Origin: Pseudomonadota bacterium
Lineage (GTDB): Bacteria; Myxococcota_A; Polyangia; Polyangiales; Polyangiaceae
Length of the DNA: 64,000 bases
NCBI GenBank assembly: GCA_023423895.1
Contig: JAFAER010000024.1
Coordinates: 196,071-260,070, forward strand
Direction of reading: 5' to 3'
Shown one piece after another: positions 15,609 to 24,525 of this stretch. Within the stretch, counting starts at the first letter, position 1; each line of letters opens with the position of its first letter. Both the position numbers and the translations under genes were made by a program. The notes under the pieces were generated by a model. That model was not told the origin of the DNA, searched no databases, and saw nothing but the letters and a program-made list of their open reading frames with translations.

Positions 15609-16739
15609 TTGGTCGGCGGCGTGACCGGCCGATCTGGACGTGATGCCAGCGACGACCAACGTTCCCAAGGTGGCAAGGATGGAGCGGGGGGCTCCTCGCT
15701 CCGCGTTCGACCTCGATTGATTCTCTACGGCCGTACCCTCGAGCAGACGATCGACCGACACGAGCGCGCCACGTTCGTGAAGGAGCTCGTCGTCAGTGGG
15801 GGACGGGTGCCGCTTGCGATGGTGCGCAAGCGCCTCGTCTCGAACGGCGGTGGGACGAAGGCGCCCGTGCTTCTGGTCCACGGGTTCGGGCAGAACCGCT
15901 ACGCGTGGCATCTGCCAGCGCGGAGCTTCGCAAACCATCTCGCGCGGGCGGGCTACGACGTCTTCAATCTCGATCTGCGCGGGCATGGGCGCTCGCGGCA
16001 CTTCGGCGCGCGGGCGCCTCGCAGCGTCGACGAGTACGTGAGCGAGGACCTGCCGATCGCGATCGAGGAGATTCTCACGCACACCGGACAGCGTGCGCCT
16101 TGGGTCGTCGGCCACTCGCTCGGCGGGCTCGTCAGCTACGCGGCGGCGCCGAAGCTCGCCGGGGCCGTCGCCGGCATCGCGTCGATCGGCAGCCCCTATC
16201 ACTTCACCCGCGGCTCGTTCTCGCTCCAGGCGATCTCGCTCCTGTTCGAGGCGATGCGTCGCGCCGGCGTGCCTCACGTCGGGATGCCGCTGCCGCTCTA
16301 TCCGATCGGCGCGTTCATGCGGACGATCCGGCGCGTCGCGGACAGCCCGTTTTATCCGATCCCGCTCCGCGGATGGCACGCGGGCGCGCTCGAGCCGCAC
16401 GTGCTCGACCAGCACCTCCGGCTCGCCTTCGACCGCGCCGGCATCCAGGAGCTGCGGAACATGTTCGAGTGGGCCGCGCAGAAACGATTCGGCGGGCCCA
16501 CGCAAGACTACGTCGAGCGGTTCGAGTCGATGGACCTGCCGCTGCTCGTCGTCGCCGGGATGAACGACGACCTCGCGCCGCCCGCGAGCGTGCGTCCTGC
16601 CTTCGAGCGGAGCCGCTCGAAGGACAAGACGTACAAGACGGTGCCGCTCGGGCACATCGATCTGCTCGTCGGTCGCGACGCGCCGCTCGCGACGTGGCCC
16701 CTCGTGGTGAACTGGATCGCGAAGCGAAGCGCGGCCTGA
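15609..16739 (+). CDS. alpha/beta hydrolase
   Basis: Up to 376 residues; the TTG at 15609 is the first possible start and has no clear ribosome site, so the true start may be slightly later (for example GTG 15621). Fold motifs: VLLVHGFGQNRYAW, DVFNLDLRGHGRS, nucleophile GHSLGGLVSYAAA, acid in GMNDDLAPP, and catalytic His in VPLGHIDLLVG. Residues ~60-90 before the core (VKELVVSGGRVPLAMVRKR) are typical of lipase-like hydrolases. No signal peptide. Substrate unknown. Convergent with the small coiled-coil gene 15 bp away. Confidence 0.86.
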   Translation: MVGGVTGRSGRDASDDQRSQGGKDGAGGSSLRVRPRLILYGRTLEQTIDRHERATFVKELVVSGGRVPLAMVRKRLVSNGGGTKAPVLLVHGFGQNRYAWHLPARSFANHLARAGYDVFNLDLRGHGRSRHFGARAPRSVDEYVSEDLPIAIEEILTHTGQRAPWVVGHSLGGLVSYAAAPKLAGAVAGIASIGSPYHFTRGSFSLQAISLLFEAMRRAGVPHVGMPLPLYPIGAFMRTIRRVADSPFYPIPLRGWHAGALEPHVLDQHLRLAFDRAGIQELRNMFEWAAQKRFGGPTQDYVERFESMDLPLLVVAGMNDDLAPPASVRPAFERSRSKDKTYKTVPLGHIDLLVGRDAPLATWPLVVNWIAKRSAA

Positions 16740-16754
16740 GCGTCGGCGCTCTTC

Positions 16755-17030
16755 TCAGCTCTTCTTGCGATCTTTTTCGAGGCGCGAGACTTCTTCTTCG
16801 AGACGGCGGATCTGGCGCTTGAGGTCTTTCACCTCGTCCTCGGTCGCGAGGCTCATCGCCTTCGCCAGCTTCTCGACCTGATCGCTCGTGAAGGTCTGGA
16901 CCTTGCCCGGCATGCTCATCATCTGCATGACGGCCTTCATCACGCGCTCGTCCTGCATGATCTTCATGACCCGCGGATCGGTCATGAGCTTCATGCCCTG
17001 TTTCATCAGACTCTTCTTGATCGAGCTCAT
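16755..17030 (-). CDS. small helical coiled-coil protein
   Basis: 91 residues, Met- and Lys-rich (MKQGMKLMTDPRVMKIM, DERVMKAVMQMMSMPGK), ending in a Glu/Arg/Lys coiled coil (KRQIRRLEEEVSRLEKD). The size and C-terminal heptads resemble small phasin-like or polyhydroxyalkanoate-regulator-like proteins, but the match is weak. Its ATG overlaps the stop of the upstream TetR gene (ATGA), so the two are probably co-translated. No signal peptide; cytoplasmic. Confidence 0.75.
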   Translation of the reverse strand: MSSIKKSLMKQGMKLMTDPRVMKIMQDERVMKAVMQMMSMPGKVQTFTSDQVEKLAKAMSLATEDEVKDLKRQIRRLEEEVSRLEKDRKKS

Positions 17031-17692
17031 TCTGCGGGCAGCATAGCAGGGCGAACACGCGAGGTGGCCGGATCCCCTTCGAGGTAACGAACGACCACCG
17101 CGGCGACCTCGTCCACGAAGCGAGGCTCGGAGAGCAGCTCCGGGCGCCGCAGCACCGCCGCATGCGTCATCGCCTCGACGCAGCTCACGGCGAGGAACGC
17201 GGCCATGTCGAGGTCGTCGACGCCGATCTCGTCCCGGTGGGCCTCGAGGTAGGCGCGGACGAGCGCCGTGGCTTCCTCGTCGACGCGTTCGGTGTGCTCC
17301 ATGTTCCCGACGCGCGGGATCTGCTCGACGAGGACGCGATGAAGCTTCGGCTCGATACGGTGTGCCTCGATCATCACCCTGACGAGCTCGCGGGCAGCGT
17401 CGCGCAACGGGAAGCCAGCGACCCGCACGAGGGACGTCCGAACGACCTCCAGCATCTCCCCGATGTGCCGCGCGATGACTGCGGCGACGAGCGCCTCCTT
17501 GCTCGGGAAGTATTGATAGAGCGAGCCGATGCTCACGCCCGCCGCGTGAGCGATCTTGTTCGTGCTCGCGTGGTCGTAGCCTTCCTTCACCAGAACGCGA
17601 GCGGTCGCGGCGAGGAGGGCGTCCACGGTCGCCCGGGAGCGCTCCTGACTGGCGCTTTTCCGGGGACTCGTAGTGCTGGGGCGGCGGGCCAT
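17027..17692 (-). CDS. TetR/AcrR family transcriptional regulator
   Basis: 221 residues from ATG 17692 (MARRPSTTSPRKSASQERS). HTH: TVDALLAATARVLVKEGYDH, ASTNKIAHAAGVSIGSLYQYF, PSKEALVAAVIARH, a textbook TetR DNA-binding domain (SLYQYFPSKE). The C-terminal ~120 residues are helical with a family-typical ligand domain. Its start is 72 bp from the divergent cytochrome P450 start, so it probably controls the P450 and itself. A longer frame exists upstream but it crosses the P450 gene and is not plausible. Confidence 0.9.
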   Translation of the reverse strand: MARRPSTTSPRKSASQERSRATVDALLAATARVLVKEGYDHASTNKIAHAAGVSIGSLYQYFPSKEALVAAVIARHIGEMLEVVRTSLVRVAGFPLRDAARELVRVMIEAHRIEPKLHRVLVEQIPRVGNMEHTERVDEEATALVRAYLEAHRDEIGVDDLDMAAFLAVSCVEAMTHAAVLRRPELLSEPRFVDEVAAVVVRYLEGDPATSRVRPAMLPAE

Positions 17693-17764
17693 GGGGGGCG
17701 TGACCGATGCGAGTAGCGGATGCGAGCGATCGCTCACATGATACTCCGCCAGGAAGGGGATGCC

Positions 17765-19174
17765 ATGACGCTTGCCGCGAACGACGTGCAGCCCAGCGGA
17801 TCGAATGACCGGCGCGAACGCCCGACGCCGATTCCGCGGCTGGCCGGGCATCCCGTGATCGGGCATCTGCCGGCGTTCCGCAACGATCGGATCGGGACGT
17901 TCCTTCGCCTCGGGAAGACGCATCCGGAGATCGTCGAGCTGTCGATGGGCATCGTCCGGCGGCTGGTGGTGGCCACCGCGCCGGCGCTCGCGAACGAGAT
18001 CCTCGTCACGAAGCAGAGCTCGTTCGTGAAGGCGCCCGGCCTCGCCATCTTCCTCAGGCCAGTCCTCGGCGAAGGGCTCCTGACGAGCGAACATGCCGTG
18101 CACGAACGGCAGCGCCGGCTGCTCGCGCCGGCGTTCGCGCCGAAGCGAATCGCTTCGTACGCCGAAACGATGGCCGAACGCGCGCAGCGTTGCGCCTCGA
18201 GGTTGCGCGACGGGGAGTCGGTCGACGTCGCGGACGTGATGATGAGGTTGACGTTCGAGATCGTCGGCAAGACGCTGTTCGATGCCGAGGTAGTGAGCGA
18301 CGCAGACGCTGTCGGCGAGGCGCTGACGACGGCGATGGAAGTCGCGATGGCGCAGCTCGGCTCGCTGTTGCCGATGCCGCCGGTGATCCCGACGCCGAAC
18401 AACCTTCGCTATCGCCGGGCGGTCGCTCGTCTCGACGACGTCGTCTACCGGATCATCCGCGAGCGCCGGGCCGAGGGCCGCGATCGCGGTGACGTCCTGT
18501 CGATCCTCACGAGCGCGAGGGACGAGGACGGCACGACGATGACGGATCGCCAGGTGCGCGACGAGGCGATGACGCTCTTTCTCGCCGGCCACGAGACCAC
18601 GGCGAACGCGCTCTCGTGGACGTTCTACCTGCTCGCGCGTCATCCCGAGGCGCGCGCGCGGATGGAGGCGGAGCTCGAAGCGCTCGGCCGCGCGCCGACG
18701 CTCGACGATCTGAAGAAGCTGCCGTACACGCTCGCCGTCTTCAAGGAGGCGATGCGCCTCTACCCACCCGCGTACATCGTTGCTCGCCGTTCGCTGGAGG
18801 ACGTGGCCATCGGCCCGCATCTCGTGAGGAAGGGCTCGATCGTGCTCGTGAACATCATCGGCCTCCACCGTCGCGCCGACCTCTGGCCGGAGCCGGAGCG
18901 ATTCCAGCCGGAGCGCTTCCTCGGCGACAAGGAGAAGCAGCTACCACGCTGCGCGTACATGCCCTTCGGCGCGGGACCTCGCGTCTGCATCGGCAATCAC
19001 TTCGCGCTCATGGAAGGGCATCTCCTGCTCGCGACGATCGCGCAGCGGGTGCGGTTCGAGCTCACGGGCTCGGACGAAGTGGAGCTCGAGCCACTGGTGA
19101 CGCTTCGCCCGAAGGGAGGAATCGCAGCACGAGCCGTCGTTCGCCAGGAAGAAGCCCGTTCTCGGGCGGGATGA
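17765..19174 (+). CDS. cytochrome P450
   Basis: 469 residues, ATG with AAGGGG 6 bp upstream. All P450 landmarks are present: I-helix FLAGHETTANALSW (~273-286, acid-alcohol pair replaced in the usual AGHETT form), K-helix KEAMRLYPP (ExxR), PERF motif PERFQPERF, and heme loop FGAGPRVCIGNHFA with the cysteine ligand (~408). Soluble, no membrane anchor, so it needs separate ferredoxin/reductase partners, none of which are nearby. Pro-rich N-terminus resembles CYP102/CYP110-like bacterial fatty-acid type enzymes, but the substrate is not deducible. Likely regulated by the divergent TetR. Confidence 0.94.
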   Translation: MTLAANDVQPSGSNDRRERPTPIPRLAGHPVIGHLPAFRNDRIGTFLRLGKTHPEIVELSMGIVRRLVVATAPALANEILVTKQSSFVKAPGLAIFLRPVLGEGLLTSEHAVHERQRRLLAPAFAPKRIASYAETMAERAQRCASRLRDGESVDVADVMMRLTFEIVGKTLFDAEVVSDADAVGEALTTAMEVAMAQLGSLLPMPPVIPTPNNLRYRRAVARLDDVVYRIIRERRAEGRDRGDVLSILTSARDEDGTTMTDRQVRDEAMTLFLAGHETTANALSWTFYLLARHPEARARMEAELEALGRAPTLDDLKKLPYTLAVFKEAMRLYPPAYIVARRSLEDVAIGPHLVRKGSIVLVNIIGLHRRADLWPEPERFQPERFLGDKEKQLPRCAYMPFGAGPRVCIGNHFALMEGHLLLATIAQRVRFELTGSDEVELEPLVTLRPKGGIAARAVVRQEEARSRAG

Positions 19175-19203
19175 GCGGTGAGCGGGATCGCAGCCCGCCC
19201 GAA

Positions 19204-20160
19204 TCAACGTGTGAGCGCAAACGACCAGAGCGGCTGGTTCGCCTTCTCCGACAGCGTGAAGTACGCGCTGCCGTCGTTCGCGAGCGCGATCGCCTCGCCT
19301 TGCGGCTCGCCTTCGAGCGCCAGCTCGCAGCGTGTTCCCTCGAGCGCATCGACGAGCGACGTACCCGGCGCGCGCGTCCAGACGAAGGCGGTGCCGTAGG
19401 TACGGAGCGCAACGAAGCGCCCGTCCTTCGACACGGAACCGTCCGTCACCCAGGGAAGCCCCTCGAGGGTCGTCGCGAGCACGAGGACCGAGCGCGTGGT
19501 GTCGGCGACGTAGATTTTGCTCTTGCCGCTGAGGTCCTTCGTGGCGATGACGATGGCGCCGTCCACGGGATCGACGAGGAGCGCCTCGGCGTCGTGCGGA
19601 CCGTCCTCGTAGGTTAGATCGAGGCGCTTCGCGACCGCCACGCTCGCGGGCGGCGGATCGAGCGACGGCTCGCGGACGATGTAGATCGTGACGTTCGCGC
19701 GCGATTTCGGGTTGTCGCCGATGTCTCCGACATAGAGCGCCGGGGCGCCCTCGAACGGCCCGGCGGCGATCGCCTCCCAGTCGTGTGCGCTTGCTCCGTC
19801 GACAGGGACCTCTGCGGCGAGGGATGCGTCGCCGCGGAGCGCGAAGAGCCGCGCGGTGTCGCCGGAGTCGTTGTGCGTCCAGAGCACGCCTGGCGTGAGC
19901 GCGCTCGCCGTGAGGCCGGACGCTTCGAGAAGCGCGGGGTGGGTGACCGTTCCGGCCACGACCCCCTTGCCCACGACGGGACACGTGGAGGGCGGGGGCA
20001 GTTCGCTCGACGCATCGGCGACTCCTTCATCGCTATCGGACGACGGCGGTGCGCCCGCCGGACCGGCTTCTCCGCCGGGGCCCGAAGAAGACGAGCAGCC
20101 GCCGCCGGTCACGCAAAGGACCAGCCCGATCGAGAGGAGGATGCGGGGCATCCGACACAT
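19204..20160 (-). CDS. lipoprotein with beta-propeller-like repeats
   Basis: 318 residues. Lipoprotein signal: hydrophobic core ILLSIGLVLCV then TGGGC and a Ser/Gly-rich linker (~23-55). The body contains recurrent strand pairs of a propeller: VLWTHNDSGDTARLFALRGD, DWEAIAAGP, LYVGDIGDNPKSRANV, DGPHDAEALLVDPVDGAIV. The NDSGD...DWE...GDIGDN series recurs in secreted proteins of Myxococcota of unknown function and recalls phytase/SdiA-regulated folds. ATG 20160 or 20151 are both possible. Convergent with the P450. Confidence 0.8.
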   Translation of the reverse strand: MCRMPRILLSIGLVLCVTGGGCSSSSGPGGEAGPAGAPPSSDSDEGVADASSELPPPSTCPVVGKGVVAGTVTHPALLEASGLTASALTPGVLWTHNDSGDTARLFALRGDASLAAEVPVDGASAHDWEAIAAGPFEGAPALYVGDIGDNPKSRANVTIYIVREPSLDPPPASVAVAKRLDLTYEDGPHDAEALLVDPVDGAIVIATKDLSGKSKIYVADTTRSVLVLATTLEGLPWVTDGSVSKDGRFVALRTYGTAFVWTRAPGTSLVDALEGTRCELALEGEPQGEAIALANDGSAYFTLSEKANQPLWSFALTR

Positions 20161-20252
20161 GTTGTCGAGCGTAGCAGCGTCAGCGTCAGCGTAATCGTCC
20201 GTGAAGACACGACGCGCGAGCCTTTGGTGTACGGGCGAGCTACCTTCTGGTC

Positions 20253-21722
20253 ATGCGCTGGGGGCCTGCTCTCGGGATCGCCGTCGTGGTCGACGTTCTC
20301 GCGTTCACCGCGTGTGACGAGATCGAGCGTGACCCCACGCAGCGCTTCTACATCCCACCGGACGCCGAGACCGACACGGGGCGTGACGTGTTCGTTCCGG
20401 ACGATGCGTCCGACGCCGACGCCGACACGGACGCCAGCGACGCCGGACCGGACGGTGACGCGAGCGTGGATGCTGGTCCGACGGGCCCGCTCCTCGCGAC
20501 GGGCTCGGGGTTCCATCCCGAAAGCGCGGTAGGGAGCGGGGATCATACATGCGTCGTCACGACGGGCGGTGCAGCCACGGTCTGGTGCTGGGGCGCCAAC
20601 GATCACGGCCAGCTCGGTATCGGAACGACGGGCGCGGGAACGTTCAACGCCGACATGACTACCGCGACGCGGATCATGACGGACGAGACGGGGCTTCCGT
20701 TCGAAGGGGTCGAGGAGCTCGCGCTGGCGCCTTGGCACTCGTGCGCACGCAAGGGCGACGTCCTCTTCTGCTGGGGCCAGCGGTACTCCGGCGCTCAGGC
20801 GGAGCCTCCGGATCCGACCGAGCTCGATCGCACGCGTCCGCGGGCGATCGGTAACCTCGACGTCGTCCACATCGCGGCGGACGGGCCGCACACCTGCGCG
20901 CTGAAGTCGAACGGGCGGCACGTCTGCTTCGGTCACTCGTCCTTCAACGAGCTCGGTCGTTCGGTCGTGGACGACCCGTCGTGCGCCGCGCCTATCTTCT
21001 ACCCGTATCATGCGTTCGGAACGCACTCGTGCTCCGGGACGCTCCTCGAGTCGTCCGCCATCCCGAACGCGGCGCTGGAGACCAGGGCGGTCTCGGCTGG
21101 CGAGGTGCACTCGTGCGCGCTTGCTGGCGGTCGCGTGTTCTGCTGGGGCACGAACGTCGGCGCGCAGCTCGGTCGGCCGGGAACGCAAACGGGCGAGCTC
21201 AATCCGCAGGAGGTCGTGACTGACGCGACGCTCCTGTCGCCGCTGGATGGCGTGGCCGCGCTCGCGTCGGGCGGCAAACACTCGTGCGCGATCCGGCAGG
21301 GCGTCGTCTACTGCTGGGGGACGAACGACGCCGGGCAGCTCGGCGCCGAGCCGGCCGTCGCCCCACAGCGTGCGTTCGCTGCTCCCGTGCCCGGGATCAC
21401 GGGCGCTGTCGCGATCGCCGTCGCCGAGCGCGTCTCGTGTGCGGTGCGCTCCGACGGTACCGTCTGGTGCTGGGGTGCGGACTTCACCTCCGTCCTCGAC
21501 GGAGGCGCGATCGCGTCCACGCCAGCGCCGGTGCAGATCAAGGGACCGGGCGGCGCCGGCTTCCTCTCCGACGTCGTGGCGGTCGCGCCGGGGCACCGTC
21601 ACGTCTGCGCGCGCAAGTCGGACGGCACCGTGTGGTGCTGGGGGAAGAACGACCGCGGTCAGCTCGGCGACGGAACGAGGGTCGACAGCCCGTTCCCCGT
21701 GAAGGTCACCGGGCTGCCGTAG
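20253..21722 (+). CDS. RCC1-repeat lipoprotein-like protein
   Basis: 489 residues. N-terminal hydrophobic segment followed by FTAC (possible lipoprotein site, although -3 is Phe), then an Asp-rich linker (~45-75: DASDADADTDASDAGPDGD). From ~90 on, RCC1-type units recur with the signature C-x-W-G-x-N-x-x-G-Q-L-G: CWGANDHGQLG, CWGTNVGAQLG, CWGTNDAGQLG, CWGKNDRGQLG. Each unit also has a paired Cys in the form SCA or TCA, so disulfides are likely. Seven-bladed propeller expected. Typical of secreted RCC1-like proteins in myxobacteria; role unknown. Confidence 0.88.
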   Translation: MRWGPALGIAVVVDVLAFTACDEIERDPTQRFYIPPDAETDTGRDVFVPDDASDADADTDASDAGPDGDASVDAGPTGPLLATGSGFHPESAVGSGDHTCVVTTGGAATVWCWGANDHGQLGIGTTGAGTFNADMTTATRIMTDETGLPFEGVEELALAPWHSCARKGDVLFCWGQRYSGAQAEPPDPTELDRTRPRAIGNLDVVHIAADGPHTCALKSNGRHVCFGHSSFNELGRSVVDDPSCAAPIFYPYHAFGTHSCSGTLLESSAIPNAALETRAVSAGEVHSCALAGGRVFCWGTNVGAQLGRPGTQTGELNPQEVVTDATLLSPLDGVAALASGGKHSCAIRQGVVYCWGTNDAGQLGAEPAVAPQRAFAAPVPGITGAVAIAVAERVSCAVRSDGTVWCWGADFTSVLDGGAIASTPAPVQIKGPGGAGFLSDVVAVAPGHRHVCARKSDGTVWCWGKNDRGQLGDGTRVDSPFPVKVTGLP

Positions 21723-21734
21723 TTACGAGCGGCG

Positions 21735-23327
21735 TCAGCGCGCTCTGGCCGTCTCGCGCAGGAGATCACCGGTGAGATGGGCGATCGCGAGATGGGCGAC
21801 GGCCAGGTCGACCCGCGCTCTCGCCGTGCGCAGCTCTGCGGTGCGGACCTGGTCTTCGGCTTCGCGGACCTGGAGCGCCGTTGCGGAGCCCGTCCGGAAA
21901 CGAGCCTGCTCGGCATCGAGCTGCCTTCGTGCGATCTCCAGCGTCCGGTCTGCGAGATCGATCCGCCGACGCGCCGAGGCGTCACGCTGCTGCGCCTCGT
22001 CGAGCTCGGAGACGACCTGCTGGAGGACGGCGTCGAGTCGTTGGCGTGCGACCGTCACTGCGAGCTCGGCGCGATCGCGCTCGGAGCGATGGCGGGTGTC
22101 GTCGAGCGGCGCCTCGACCGTGAGCGCCACCTGCGCGCTCACGGCGCGGAGCGTCCCGATCTGATCGAAGATCGGCGCCGCATCACGCAAGCCGAGGCCG
22201 TAGGCCTGCACGTACGCATCGACGTCGAGGCGAGGGCGAAGCGCGTCGCCGGCCGTGCGCGCCTGCACCTCGGCGAGCCGCAATGCCGCTTTCTGCTCGG
22301 CGACCTCGAACGACGCGGCGAGCGCACGTTGCCTGGCGTCCCCACGCGGAGGGTCGTACCTCGGCGGATCCCGCGGAGCGGCCCGACGGACCACGAGCTC
22401 GGGATCGCCGAGCTGGCGGGCGAGGGCGGCGGAGCGCGCCCGTTCATCCGCTTCGGCAGCCGTGATCTCCTCTTCGAGCGTCGCGATGCGTGACTCGAAC
22501 GTGAGCTGCTCGACCGGAGCCGTGCTGCCCGTCTTGATGCGCTGGGCGGTCTCGTCTCGCTGCTGCTGCGCGAGCTCCAGGCTCCGCCGATTGATCTCGA
22601 GCGCACGCGTCGAATAGTAGAGCTCCCAGTACGCGGTGAGCGCGTCGCGCAACGTCTGGCTCGACGTCCGGTCGCGCGTCGAAACGGCGGCTTCGCGGTT
22701 TGCGCGTGCGGCGTTCAGCTCCGCCTGCACCACCTCGCGCCCCGCGCCGCGCAGGAAGGGCTGCGTCACGCCGAATCGGACCGAGCCGCCGTATCCAGGA
22801 CCGAGCTGGAAGAGCGTCTGCACGGGCGTGCCGGTGCCGGTCGAGTTCGGCGTCCCCGGAGCGGTCGAACCTCCCGCGGTGGGCGGGACGAAGGTGAAAA
22901 GGCTGAACGATTCCTGCCGCGTTGCCTCGACGCGGAGTGAGAGATCGGTGCCCCACACGAGCTTGCGGCGTAGCTCGGCGCCGAGCACGATGTTCGTGGA
23001 CTCCGGGAAGGTCACGCCGCGAGGCCCGAGCGAAGGCGCGCCGTTGCGAAGGCCTTTCGCGTCGCCGAGGAACGTGAACGGATAGCGATGTTCTTCGCCC
23101 TCCTCGAGCAGCTCGGCGCGGCGAAGCTCGCCGATCGCAGCGGCGAGCGTCGGATTCTGCTTCATCGCGGTCTTCACGACGGCGTCGTCGGAGATCTCGA
23201 CTGCTCCACCCGCCGGCGGAGTCGAGGGCGGAGGCGCTTCGGGCTCCTGCGCACGGGCGACGGCGGGAGTCATCGTGAGCGCCATCGCGAAGATGAGCCG
23301 CTGGAGAGACACGGGTCGTTCATTCAT
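21735..23327 (-). CDS. TolC-family outer membrane efflux protein
   Basis: 530 residues from ATG 23327, which sits in ATGAATGA and overlaps the permease stop by 8 bp. Signal peptide ends near AVARAQ. The mature protein has the two-part TolC architecture: long Ala/Arg/Glu helices (RRSLELAQQQRDETAQRIKTG and LARRQLDAEQARFRTGSATALQV), the second being the typical ...G..s..dvl.a...l linker. Outer membrane channel of a tripartite exporter formed with the three preceding genes. A longer frame to 23495 would run into the permease gene and is not used. Confidence 0.9.
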   Translation of the reverse strand: MNERPVSLQRLIFAMALTMTPAVARAQEPEAPPPSTPPAGGAVEISDDAVVKTAMKQNPTLAAAIGELRRAELLEEGEEHRYPFTFLGDAKGLRNGAPSLGPRGVTFPESTNIVLGAELRRKLVWGTDLSLRVEATRQESFSLFTFVPPTAGGSTAPGTPNSTGTGTPVQTLFQLGPGYGGSVRFGVTQPFLRGAGREVVQAELNAARANREAAVSTRDRTSSQTLRDALTAYWELYYSTRALEINRRSLELAQQQRDETAQRIKTGSTAPVEQLTFESRIATLEEEITAAEADERARSAALARQLGDPELVVRRAAPRDPPRYDPPRGDARQRALAASFEVAEQKAALRLAEVQARTAGDALRPRLDVDAYVQAYGLGLRDAAPIFDQIGTLRAVSAQVALTVEAPLDDTRHRSERDRAELAVTVARQRLDAVLQQVVSELDEAQQRDASARRRIDLADRTLEIARRQLDAEQARFRTGSATALQVREAEDQVRTAELRTARARVDLAVAHLAIAHLTGDLLRETARAR

Positions 23328-24525
23328 GGCGAAGGGCCTCGATGGGATTGAGCCTCGCGGCCTTCCTGGCGGGGAAGTAGCCGAACGCGATGCCGATGGC
23401 GGCGGAGAAGACGAACGCACCGATGACGACGACGGGTTGAACGCTGAACGGCATGCCGAGCGCGCGCGTGGCAGCCCAGGAACCGCCGAGCCCAAGCGCC
23501 ACGCCGATCGTCCCGCCGAGCACGCAGAGGAGCACCGCCTCCACGAGGAACTGGAGCAGCACCTCGTTCGCGAGCGCCCCGATCGCGAGACGAATGCCGA
23601 TCTCGCGCGTTCGTTCCGTGACGGAGACGAGCATGATGTTCATGATCCCGATCCCGCCGACGAGGAGGCTCACCGCCGCGACCGCGCCGAGCAGTGCAGT
23701 GAGGACGCCGGTGACGCTGCCCACCGTCTTCGCGATCTCCTTGGTGTCCTGGACGGTGAAGTCGTCCTTCTGGGCGGGCTGGATCCGACGGCGCTCGCGC
23801 AGGAGGCCCTCGAGCCGCGACTTGGTCCGGGTGATGGCCTGCTCGTTGGTGACGGACACGTAGATCGTGCCGATGTCGCTGTTCCCTGCGAGGCGGCGCT
23901 GTACGGTGGCCAGCGGCATCACGAGGAAGTCGTCTTGATCTTGTCCGAACGTGCTCTGGCCCTTCGACTCGAGGATGCCGACGACGCGACAGGCAACCGT
24001 TCCGACGCGGATCATCGCGTCGAGCGCCTCCTGCGATGCGAAGAGTTGTTTCCGCACGGTCTCGCCGAGGACACACGCCGGCGTGCCTCCGGCGAGCTCC
24101 GCGTCGGTGAACTCACGTCCGCGAATGACCTTGAGATTGCGCACCCGGAAGTACTCGTTCGTGGTGCCGTACGCGATCGACGAGTAGTTGGCGTTGCCGT
24201 ACACGACGAGCGCGCCTTTCGTGGCCGTCGGAGCGACGGTCGCGCTGTCGCCGAGCTCCTTCTCCATCGAGCGGACGTCGTCGATCTTGAAGGCCGTGGC
24301 ATTCACGCTCACCGGGCCGCGCCGATCCGCGCCGGGCATCACGATCAACATGTTCTGCCCGAGGGACGCGATGTCGCTCGTCACGCGCGCCGTCGCCGAC
24401 TGACCCAGCGTCACCATCGCGATGACCGAGCCGACGCCGATGACGATGCCGAGCGTCGTCAGGACGGAGCGCATCACGTTGCGCCGCACCTCCCGCATTG
24501 CCATGAGCAAGGTCGCGAGCCACAT
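23320..24525 (-). CDS. macB: MacB-like ABC transporter permease (FtsX family)
   Basis: 401 residues, ATG overlapping the ATPase stop by one base (TGATG). One N-terminal membrane helix (VLTTLGIVIGVGSVIAMV), a large periplasmic domain with the MacB pattern (GANMLI-type segment GQNMLIVMPG, then VTNEYFRVRNLKVIRG), and three C-terminal helices (LLGAVAAVSLLVGGIGIMNIMLVSV, split as ALLGAVAAVSLLVGGIG then IMNIMLVSVTERTREIGIR). The TERTREIGIR motif is an FtsX/MacB hallmark. Unlike canonical MacB, the ATPase is a separate gene. Likely exports a peptide, lipopeptide, or natural product via MacA and TolC. Confidence 0.93.
   Translation of the reverse strand: MWLATLLMAMREVRRNVMRSVLTTLGIVIGVGSVIAMVTLGQSATARVTSDIASLGQNMLIVMPGADRRGPVSVNATAFKIDDVRSMEKELGDSATVAPTATKGALVVYGNANYSSIAYGTTNEYFRVRNLKVIRGREFTDAELAGGTPACVLGETVRKQLFASQEALDAMIRVGTVACRVVGILESKGQSTFGQDQDDFLVMPLATVQRRLAGNSDIGTIYVSVTNEQAITRTKSRLEGLLRERRRIQPAQKDDFTVQDTKEIAKTVGSVTGVLTALLGAVAAVSLLVGGIGIMNIMLVSVTERTREIGIRLAIGALANEVLLQFLVEAVLLCVLGGTIGVALGLGGSWAATRALGMPFSVQPVVVIGAFVFSAAIGIAFGYFPARKAARLNPIEALRHE

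Noticed and set aside
14526..16655. Longer version of the outer membrane protein
   Set aside because: Would cover the well-supported divergent hydrolase; the signal peptide start at 15488 explains the protein.
17027..18868. Longer version of the TetR regulator
   Set aside because: Upstream part lies opposite the P450 and has no protein-like composition; TetR family starts near ATG 17692.
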